This document shows, piece by piece, positions 1-6,051 of a stretch of DNA of 9,908 nt (within the stretch, counting starts at the first letter, position 1; the number at the start of each line of letters is the position of its first letter). The stretch covers positions 1 to 9,908 of the forward strand of contig JBCDMA010000143.1 in the NCBI GenBank assembly GCA_038744645.1, given 5' to 3'. Under the pieces are notes generated by a model. The model worked only from the letters and a program-made list of their open reading frames with translations. It was not told where the DNA came from and did no database searches. This DNA comes from Glaciecola sp038744645 (GTDB taxonomy: Bacteria > Pseudomonadota > Gammaproteobacteria > Enterobacterales > Alteromonadaceae). A program made the position numbers and the translations under genes.

Positions 1-8
1 CAACGCAT

Positions 9-38
9 GAAAAAAACGGTGGCTGATTAGCCACCGTT
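9..38 (-). terminator. Intrinsic terminator closing the lipase-DUF1302-DUF1329 operon
   Basis: A perfect 10-bp inverted repeat (AACGGTGGCT at 15-24 and AGCCACCGTT at 29-38) encloses a 4-nt loop. Read on the minus strand, the hairpin is followed directly by a run of seven T (complement of the A run at 10-16, the last two belonging to the stem). It starts 10 nt past the stop codon of the DUF1329 gene (TAA, complement of 49-51). A GC-rich stem, short loop and T tract on the right strand are the textbook shape of a rho-independent terminator. In the plus direction there is no T run directly after the stem, so it is read as one-directional. Confidence 0.93.
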
Positions 39-48
39 CATTTCTAAA

Positions 49-1428
49 TTATCTCCCCACGCGCCGAAGAGCAGAAGTCGAGAAATCTCGTCGTTTTGCG
101 TCGATTTCCCAGCGCAGGAAACGCGGCTCTTCGTTGCTTAAACCTGTCACCAAATATCGCCCTGAGTTTAAATCGTGCAAGGCTTCTGCCACCATCCAAG
201 GCGTATTAATATCGTGGAACTGAATGAGGTGTGCTTCGGCAACACGCCATAATTCGCCCTGACCGTCATAGTGGTCAATCACAGCAGCATTCCAAGTATC
301 TTCGTTAATGTGGATAACGCGCTTATCATATATGTGACGCGCGCCATCTTTTAGTGTGGCCTCAACAACCCATACGCGGTGCAGCTCGTATCGCAAAAAA
401 TCACCGTTAAGATGACCCCGTTGAACAATATCTTCATATTTGGCGTCTGTATCCATCAGCTTGTAAGAGTTGTAAGGGATATACATCTCTTTTTTGCCTT
501 TTAGCTCCCAGTTATAGCGATCTGGCGCACCGTTATACATATCGAAGTTATCTGCCGTTCTCAAACCATCAGTGCCAACTGCAGGGCCGTCGTAAGCCAC
601 GTTAGGCGCACGACGCACACGTCGCTGTCCAGAGTTATATATCCATGCGCGGCGCGGCTCTTTTACTTGGTCGATGGTTTCATGCACCAGCAGCGCGGTG
701 CCTGTTAAACGCGCAGGCGCCGTAATTATCTGCAAATAATAGAACAACACGTTATCGTCTTTTTCGGCATCGCGCCCAGTGGTCAGGAATTCAGGCCAAG
801 CAAGACTTTCTTTCATTTTTATTGGTACATAGGAGCCATCTGCTTGCACTGGAATGGCAGTGATGGAACGTTCTCCCGTACCGCCTCTAAATCGTGTAAT
901 GTGGTTCCAAATCACTTCAGTCGCGTTTTCTGGAATGGGAAAGGGGATAGTGGTATCGAAATTTTTCAAACCCAACCCACCTTCGATTAATTCCGCGTTC
1001 GTTGCGTTCTTTTTGACGATATCATAGAGATCTTGTGAGTAGGCGGCAGTACGTCGCGTTTGATACACCGGCATTTTGTAGCCAGGATATTTGTTGAACA
1101 TCGCAATTTGGCCCGGACTTAAGTTATCTTTGTACTGATCCAAATTCTCTGTGGTGATGGTGAATAAGGGTTCATCATCAGGAAACGGATTGTCGGGTCG
1201 ACCACTGTCTGCGCTTTCCGGGGTGTTTTCACTGGTTAAACCGCCGGTCCAAGGAGGAATAGTACCTGCAGCATTTCCCGCCTGTTCTGCACCCAATGGG
1301 GTGAGTGTTGTGCCTAATTGCTCTGCTTGTTCAGCGGTGACTTTGGCAGCGATAGGAAAAGCCAAAAAAGATAGCGTCAATATACCTGCTGTTAACATAT
1401 TATTCTTCATAAAGTTACGCTTCCACAT
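49..1428 (-). CDS. DUF1329 family exported protein
   Basis: Secreted protein of 459 aa in the DUF1329 family, described as related in fold to outer-membrane lipoprotein-sorting (LolA/LolB-like) proteins; its biochemical role is not settled. There is a signal peptide: basic start (K3, R4, K8), hydrophobic core about residues 11-27, then likely cleavage near an Ala-rich AAKVTA stretch. Family landmarks are the segment around GTIPPWTGG (55-63) and the conserved block from about 259 to 325, with AWIYNSGQRRVRRAP, DGLRTADNFDMYNG and KKEMYIPYNSY. Length is normal for the family. The start ATG shares its A with the TAA of the upstream DUF1302 gene (TAATG), which points to translational coupling. A second in-frame ATG (M7, 1410-1408) has a GGAAG nine bases upstream and would also give a good signal peptide. 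DUF1329 genes are very often next to DUF1302 genes; the pair is inferred to act together on hydrophobic substrates at the outer membrane. Confidence 0.93.
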   Translation of the reverse strand: MWKRNFMKNNMLTAGILTLSFLAFPIAAKVTAEQAEQLGTTLTPLGAEQAGNAAGTIPPWTGGLTSENTPESADSGRPDNPFPDDEPLFTITTENLDQYKDNLSPGQIAMFNKYPGYKMPVYQTRRTAAYSQDLYDIVKKNATNAELIEGGLGLKNFDTTIPFPIPENATEVIWNHITRFRGGTGERSITAIPVQADGSYVPIKMKESLAWPEFLTTGRDAEKDDNVLFYYLQIITAPARLTGTALLVHETIDQVKEPRRAWIYNSGQRRVRRAPNVAYDGPAVGTDGLRTADNFDMYNGAPDRYNWELKGKKEMYIPYNSYKLMDTDAKYEDIVQRGHLNGDFLRYELHRVWVVEATLKDGARHIYDKRVIHINEDTWNAAVIDHYDGQGELWRVAEAHLIQFHDINTPWMVAEALHDLNSGRYLVTGLSNEEPRFLRWEIDAKRRDFSTSALRRVGR

Positions 1429-3371
1429 TAATAGGTCAGTCCAAAACTGACACTGATAAAATCTTTGTCTGATAACACGCTAAAATCACCGCCCGTGAAT
1501 TGACGGTAGGAGATACTCATCGAGTAGTTATTCTGATAAACCGCTTCTAATGAAAGTCCGAGTGATTTTTGTCCTTCGTTAAACTGTTGACCTGGCTCTG
1601 GAGAATAACCATCTACGTCGTGGTTCCATGAAATTGTTGGTGTCAGGGCGACACCGCCAATGGCGTTGGGATACTCGAACTGCGCCCGCATGCGATAGCC
1701 CCATGCAGTATCGGTCACGTGGCCTTCAAAACCGCCACCATCTAGATCGGCAAAGGGAAGTGTCAACCCAAAGAGGGTATTACGGCCATAAAACAGTCCG
1801 CGTTCATCTGCAGCATCTTCAATTCCGTCTGTGAGTACCACGCCTGCCTCGGCGATAAACGTTAATCTGGATGCACCAAGCACCTGATCAAAAAATGACA
1901 ATGCGGTGACCTGAATCTGGGTCACATCAAATGGGTCCCAACCTTGGATACGACCACCGGGTCCCGCATCGACGACGCGTTGTGTAAAAGGCAATAACGG
2001 GTTTTGCGTTAATGCCGCAGACAACAAATGGTTACCGTTTACCTGAATAGGTGTGTCAGGTTTATAGGAAATTTCCCCTGATAACGCGACGCCTCCCACG
2101 TTAGTGGCAAAGCTGGCGCCATATAATTTCAAATCTTCAGGAAACTCAATGAAGTATTGTGGATTAAATGCATCCACTGCCGCACGGTCATCGTTAATGC
2201 CTAATTGTACTAACAATGCACCGAGAGAGTTATTCACCGGATCGGGATTCATTTGAAAGCTTTCAAACGCTTGAGCCGCATTTATCCAAGGTAAAAATGG
2301 AATATCTGCAAACTCAGTCCAGCGCGGTCCTAGGCCGCTGATAAGCGGTAATCTCGAATGAAAATTCAGGAAATAAAACCCGAACTCAGTGTCATTCAGT
2401 TCAGGTGAGTAGTAGCGAAATGCTAATCCATACTGACCACCATCATCGGGTTCGAGATCAGGACTTCGAACAGGCGCAAACCCAAATTGTAGCGCTTCAA
2501 AGTCATCGAGGAAAAATCCAGAACCGACCACCACAGCGTTACAGCCGTCTGCTACAAAGTCAGACGTCGAAAAGAGGGTGCCGCAACCGTCAACCTGCGT
2601 CTTTTCCCATTCGTATTGATAGTAGGCTTCGATGCTTAAGTTCTCAGTGACTCCAGCATTGACGTATACCATGCCCACCGGCAACAGGCCTTCTTTTAAC
2701 TCCGCACCTGGTCGACGTAACGCACTCACATCAAAGGGGTTTGTGGTGTTAATGCCGCCCTGAATAAAGGTACTTTCACCCCAGCTGATCACCTGGCGTC
2801 CAATGCGGACATCGATTGGCACTTCACCCCAATCAAAGGTGCCATAGGCATAGGCATCGAGCACTTCTATGCCTGAGAATTGCCCAAAATCGGAAAAACC
2901 ATCATCGTTCAGTGGTGTGTTTGCTGAATACGAGTTATTGACATGGCCATGAGGGCGGGACTCATCGTTGAGTTCTTTGTCATACCAGTATCTAAATCGC
3001 AGGAACGCGCCGATGTTATCTTTGCTTAAGTTGATATCATGCAAGCCTTTGATAATTTTTGAGTAAGTATCGTTTTTCTCAAAATTGAGGTTGCCATCGT
3101 CAGATGTATTGCTAACACCAGAGCCACCATTGATACCAGATATCAACGCAGGATCGGCATCTTCAATACGCCAGCTTGCGCCCACACTAAGGGTAGAGGT
3201 GATTTGCAGAACAATGTCTTCGTCTTCACCAAAATAAAATTCGGCTGCATTGCCTGTCCCTGAAAACAATATACTTGCCACGGCAACGGCGAGGTAGGAT
3301 TTATGCATTAATTTTTTCTTCATTTGCAAGTCCATATCACGTAATAAAAAGGGATTAGATTGCTTATTCAT
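1428..3371 (-). CDS. DUF1302 family predicted outer-membrane beta-barrel protein
   Basis: Protein of up to 647 aa in the DUF1302 family. It has an export signal (basic KKK at 18-20, hydrophobic core about 26-37, AxA-type cleavage near residues 41-43). The body is rich in alternating polar/aromatic strands. The C-terminus is SVSFGLTY, ending in an aromatic residue as expected of a barrel inserted by the Bam machinery. The family signature is clear around residues 188-232: GRQVISWGESTFIQ (191-204), NTTNPFDVSALRRPGAELKE and LLPVGMV. Two cysteines, C263 and C277, bracket a short predicted loop and may form a disulfide. The frame given opens at ATG 3371-3369, which overlaps the lipase stop codon by 8 bp. 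ATG at 3323-3321 (M17, MKKKLMHKSY) gives a more normal signal peptide and may be the true start; neither has a strong ribosome site. The role is inferred to be an outer-membrane conduit or docking partner for the lipase and the DUF1329 protein. Confidence 0.9.
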   Translation of the reverse strand: MNKQSNPFLLRDMDLQMKKKLMHKSYLAVAVASILFSGTGNAAEFYFGEDEDIVLQITSTLSVGASWRIEDADPALISGINGGSGVSNTSDDGNLNFEKNDTYSKIIKGLHDINLSKDNIGAFLRFRYWYDKELNDESRPHGHVNNSYSANTPLNDDGFSDFGQFSGIEVLDAYAYGTFDWGEVPIDVRIGRQVISWGESTFIQGGINTTNPFDVSALRRPGAELKEGLLPVGMVYVNAGVTENLSIEAYYQYEWEKTQVDGCGTLFSTSDFVADGCNAVVVGSGFFLDDFEALQFGFAPVRSPDLEPDDGGQYGLAFRYYSPELNDTEFGFYFLNFHSRLPLISGLGPRWTEFADIPFLPWINAAQAFESFQMNPDPVNNSLGALLVQLGINDDRAAVDAFNPQYFIEFPEDLKLYGASFATNVGGVALSGEISYKPDTPIQVNGNHLLSAALTQNPLLPFTQRVVDAGPGGRIQGWDPFDVTQIQVTALSFFDQVLGASRLTFIAEAGVVLTDGIEDAADERGLFYGRNTLFGLTLPFADLDGGGFEGHVTDTAWGYRMRAQFEYPNAIGGVALTPTISWNHDVDGYSPEPGQQFNEGQKSLGLSLEAVYQNNYSMSISYRQFTGGDFSVLSDKDFISVSFGLTY

Positions 3372-5559
3372 CGAGCAAACTCGGATCGGTGATCAAGATT
3401 GCAGCACCACCCGATGCAAAGAAGCTTGCAATCTGTGTTTGCATTTCTGTGGTCACAGTTAAAAAATCAGCTGATCCCATCGGACCGGCTGGCGTCAATA
3501 AGGTTGCGTGTCCACCAGTATTGAGTTTGGTGAATAAACGATCGCCTACGACCTGCCCCGGAGCAGTGTTTGGGGTAACAGTAAGTGCCAAGACGCGCCC
3601 CATCGGTTCGGTGCCAGAAAGTGGGGCTAGCGGCGCACTGTTTGGTATTACCGGATCGTTGAGTACCTGCAATAACAGTGTTGGAACATTGTTAACTAAT
3701 GCAAACGCCGCAGTGTTTGCGGGATCTGCTTTGTCAATCACGGTTTGAGCAGCAAATAGGAAAGCGGCATACGTTGCAGCGAATTCAGGGTCCATTGTTG
3801 TAATGCCAGCGGCTGATGCAACGCCTTGGCGAATGGTATCGCCAAACGTTAGGGAAGCATCCAATAAACCCACAATACCTGAGCCCGGATTCGCAAGCGC
3901 TGCGGCCTGTAATTGATTGGAGTATGCGACAAAATTTGACCCTACAATGCCTCCTAGAGAATGACCAATAAAAGTAACGTCAGTGGCATCAAAATCGGCG
4001 CCACCACCATCGACATCCATAAAGGGGACGGCGCTTTGAAGCTGCAGTAAATCAAAGCTAGCTTGGCGTAAGTTATCCCGCGCAACCAAAAGATTTGCCA
4101 GATTAATTGTGTGCGCGCCTGACGTATCGACGTTGCCATCTGATCCGGGCGCACTCGTATCGTTATTAATAAAGTCAACGCCAAAGGTGCGTTCTCGCAA
4201 ACCACCTGGCACAAACCCTTCAAAAATACCGGTCGCACCTCCCGATGCCGCTTGCAATGCAAGGTGTACAGGATCATCTTCGGTAATACCGTGCAGTGGT
4301 TGATCCATGGAAATTACAGCGCGACAAGTCGGTGGTGCAGCTTGTGAATCCATCAACCCCAATGCACTGGTTCTATCTGATGTTATGCCGTGTTGAAAAA
4401 GGGTGACCGGATATCCTGAAGCTGGCTTTGGACAAAGCGCTGCTTTTGGCAAGGAAACCAGCAAGGGTGCAACCTCGACGCCGTTTACGCGTGGAAGTGT
4501 ATTGGCGTAACTTAAGTTTTCACCAAATGGATTAGGCACAAGCTCGCCATTGGGTCCGAGTGGCAGTTGCTCTGCTGCACGCCACGGCGTGTTTAAAGGT
4601 GCTGTTGGATTATCTAGTGATGGAGTTCCGAGCAAATAGTTTAAAGCAATTGACCCCTTATAGAGGTCGGCTGCGCCAACACCGGTAAATGGTGTTGTGT
4701 CGGTCATAAGGCTAGAAAAACCTGTCATTGGCATTACACCCTGTGCAATGGGGGCATCTATTAAGGCAAGTTTGGCTGTTTGTGTCGCAGCACCGACTGA
4801 CTGTACGGTGAATTGATAGCTCAATATAATGCTTTCTCGCGGAATACCTGCAGCATCTGCTGCCGATTCCATCGCATTAACTAGCTGTCGCACAGGCTCT
4901 AAGCCTGCAACGGATGACGTTGGCGAAATCTCGGTTTGTGACTTTGTAATGATGTATTGAGAATCACCGCTGATAGGATTGCCTGCGTTGTCGCGTAATG
5001 CGTCTGTTAGGACAACCATATAGGCGCCTTGCTGTTCAAGCGGTGCCAGTGGAACGACAGCAATTGACTCACTGCCTGTGACTTGGACGGCATATTCTTG
5101 ATTGGCAGCCAGCTCTCTAACCACACTTGTGACAGGTCCCGTTGGCGCAATGATACCAGGCGCTATCTCGGGTCTAGCAACATTGACTTGAAATATTCGG
5201 ACACCTTCACCAGCAACAACGGATTCAGGTGCAAGGGTTAAGCCTGTTCCAAGATCGCTAAATTCAATTGGAAAGGGCGCAAAGGCAGACCAACCATCAA
5301 GTGTGTTTATTGCAACTTGTGGATCCGAAAAGTTTGTGGGATCGGCGACGGGTATGTTGAGGGTTAAGTCCTCAGAGCCAAGAAACAATAAATCGTTCGG
5401 AACAGGCAGTGAACCTGAGGAAGGAGCGTATATAGCTACCATTCTCTCAGGTACTTCTGGAAGCGTGATGGTGTCATTGTCATCGCTACCACAGCCAGTC
5501 AAGCTCAATACAAAACCTGAGGCGATTAGAGTAGAAAATAGAAACTTGGAATTTTGCAT
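3364..5559 (-). CDS. Outer-membrane lipase lipoprotein, VolA/Pla-1 family
   Basis: Lipoprotein of 731 aa predicted to hydrolyse acyl esters or lysophospholipids at the cell surface or outer membrane. The signal peptide ends in a lipobox LTGC with lipidation at C23; residue +2 is Gly, not Asp, so no inner-membrane retention signal is seen. Residues about 35-200 match the N-terminal domain of the bacterial virulence-factor lipase family (LPVPNDLLF, TLNIPV, LDGWSAFAPFPI). The alpha/beta-hydrolase domain follows, with an oxyanion-region FQHGI (388-392) and the nucleophile elbow GHSLGG (532-537, S534). D635 (in LNDPVIP) and H684 (in GGHATLL) are the likely rest of the triad. Vibrio VolA, a surface lysophospholipase encoded next to fadL, is the best-known relative. 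First gene of a three-gene operon; GGAG lies 5 nt upstream of the ATG. Exact substrate cannot be read from sequence. Confidence 0.87.
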   Translation of the reverse strand: MQNSKFLFSTLIASGFVLSLTGCGSDDNDTITLPEVPERMVAIYAPSSGSLPVPNDLLFLGSEDLTLNIPVADPTNFSDPQVAINTLDGWSAFAPFPIEFSDLGTGLTLAPESVVAGEGVRIFQVNVARPEIAPGIIAPTGPVTSVVRELAANQEYAVQVTGSESIAVVPLAPLEQQGAYMVVLTDALRDNAGNPISGDSQYIITKSQTEISPTSSVAGLEPVRQLVNAMESAADAAGIPRESIILSYQFTVQSVGAATQTAKLALIDAPIAQGVMPMTGFSSLMTDTTPFTGVGAADLYKGSIALNYLLGTPSLDNPTAPLNTPWRAAEQLPLGPNGELVPNPFGENLSYANTLPRVNGVEVAPLLVSLPKAALCPKPASGYPVTLFQHGITSDRTSALGLMDSQAAPPTCRAVISMDQPLHGITEDDPVHLALQAASGGATGIFEGFVPGGLRERTFGVDFINNDTSAPGSDGNVDTSGAHTINLANLLVARDNLRQASFDLLQLQSAVPFMDVDGGGADFDATDVTFIGHSLGGIVGSNFVAYSNQLQAAALANPGSGIVGLLDASLTFGDTIRQGVASAAGITTMDPEFAATYAAFLFAAQTVIDKADPANTAAFALVNNVPTLLLQVLNDPVIPNSAPLAPLSGTEPMGRVLALTVTPNTAPGQVVGDRLFTKLNTGGHATLLTPAGPMGSADFLTVTTEMQTQIASFFASGGAAILITDPSLLDE

Positions 5560-5564
5560 ATATA

Positions 5565-5568
5565 CTCC
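5565..5568 (-). promoter_or_regulatory. Ribosome binding site of the lipase gene
   Basis: On the minus strand GGAG lies 5 nt before the ATG at 5559-5557, supporting that start. A longer purine motif AAGAGGAG (complement of 5573-5580) lies 13 nt from the ATG, rather far for direct use; it may serve as a standby site. Confidence 0.6.
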
Positions 5569-5730
5569 AGTGCTCCTCTTTTAGTTGTGTTAAGTAAATG
5601 AATTGTTATAAGCAGAGCAAGGTATTTTGTGTTGAGATGCAATCGAGTTTTGTGTCCTAAATCGAATGCCTAAAAACACGCTTATTCAATTCATGTGGTT
5701 GTTATTTTTTAAGTTAATCTGTTCTTAATA

Positions 5731-5779
5731 TAGACTATAGATGGCTTTTTAACAGGTGATTGGTGGAGCCATCTGTCTA
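5731..5779. repeat. Imperfect inverted repeat / hairpin in intergenic DNA
   Basis: Arms TAGAC-TAT-AGATGGCT (5731-5746) and AGCCATCTGTCTA (5767-5779) pair over 13 bp, broken only by a 3-nt bulge (TAT, 5736-5738), around a 20-nt loop. In RNA two more G-U pairs could extend the stem inward. No T run follows at once on either strand, so it does not look like a simple terminator. It could be an RNA leader structure, an operator or a remnant of a small repeat element; the sequence alone does not decide. Confidence 0.65.
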
Positions 5780-5921
5780 ACGTTAGAATTTATTTTTTAC
5801 AAAGTGTTTACAATTAATTGAGAAGTAAGAGGCGTCTTTTAGGATTGATTGAATTGTTGATATCATCATTTTTTACTACTTGTCTTTTGTTCTTTGATTG
5901 ATTCGCTGCGTATGTTATTTC

Positions 5922-5938
5922 ATCTGGTCCGATTAGTA
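5922..5938 (+). promoter_or_regulatory. Candidate FadR operator
   Basis: ATCTGGTCCGATTAGTA closely resembles the 17-bp FadR operator consensus known from enterobacteria (AGCTGGTCCGAYNTGTT), with mismatches only at positions 2, 14 and 17. The CTGGTCCGA core is exact. FadR is a GntR-family regulator that leaves DNA when it binds long-chain acyl-CoA. The site sits between two candidate promoters. On the minus strand, TTTACT (complement of 5935-5940) and TAACAT (complement of 5912-5917) are 17 nt apart with the site almost wholly within the spacer. On the plus strand, a TATTAT -10-like box lies at 5943-5948 with only a poor -35. Both promoter guesses are weak, and whether this organism has FadR is unknown. 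The fit with flanking fatty-acid genes is what raises the odds. Confidence 0.5.
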
Positions 5939-5965
5939 AACATATTATTATTTATTTGTTAATTA

Positions 5966-5981
5966 TTTGATGAATATCAAA
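5966..5981. repeat. 16-bp inverted repeat, possible operator
   Basis: TTTGAT-GAAT-ATCAAA is a perfect 6-bp inverted repeat with a 4-nt spacer, 70 nt upstream of the acetyl-CoA hydrolase start. The symmetry suits a dimeric regulator. I do not recognise the family it would belong to. AT-rich DNA produces such repeats by chance fairly often. Confidence 0.4.
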
Positions 5982-6037
5982 GCTAACCCTCCGTTTTTGC
6001 AGTAGTTTATTTTCTTAACAAGTGTGAATAAGCCTTG

Positions 6038-6051
6038 GACAGTTCACTGTC
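6038..6051. promoter_or_regulatory. Inverted repeat abutting the acetyl-CoA hydrolase start codon
   Basis: GACAGT-TC-ACTGTC is a perfect 6-bp inverted repeat ending at the base before ATG 6052. As RNA it can form a 5-bp stem with a 4-nt UUCA loop. The position where a ribosome site should lie has only TTGGA at 6035-6039, partly inside the repeat. An in-frame TGA at 6025-6027 with no start codon in between rules out an upstream start. The structure could mask initiation or be an operator. Confidence 0.4.

Larger units (their letters stand above)
5560..6051. other. AT-rich divergent intergenic region with regulatory structure
   Basis: This 492-bp gap separates the minus-strand lipase operon from the plus-strand acetyl-CoA hydrolase gene and must carry both promoters. 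No convincing gene was found in it; short frames such as ATG 5598 (20 codons) have no coding features. It contains an imperfect hairpin (5731-5779), a perfect 10-bp palindrome CTAACGTTAG (5777-5786), a FadR-like site (5922-5938), a 16-bp inverted repeat (5966-5981) and an inverted repeat abutting the downstream ATG (6038-6051). No strong sigma-70 promoter with near-consensus boxes is visible on either strand. The length and density of inverted repeats suggest regulated expression and a long leader on at least one side. Confidence 0.7.

Noticed and set aside
1151..1450. 99-codon open frame on the plus strand across the DUF1329 start
   Set aside because: Antisense to two family-matched coding regions, with no recognisable domain or sensible ribosome site.
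3954..4277. 107-codon minus-strand frame inside the lipase gene
   Set aside because: Same-strand out-of-frame shadow overlapping the catalytic domain; composition is not protein-like.
5598..5660. 20-codon plus-strand frame in the intergenic region starting at ATG 5598
   Set aside because: Too short, no ribosome site and no recognisable small-protein features.
5775..5788. GTCTAAC next to GTTAGAA, resembling core sites of integron attC elements
   Set aside because: attC needs the two core sites about 50-130 bp apart around a palindrome in the right order; here they are back to back, the second breaks the GTTRRRY pattern, and there are no cassette genes or integrase.
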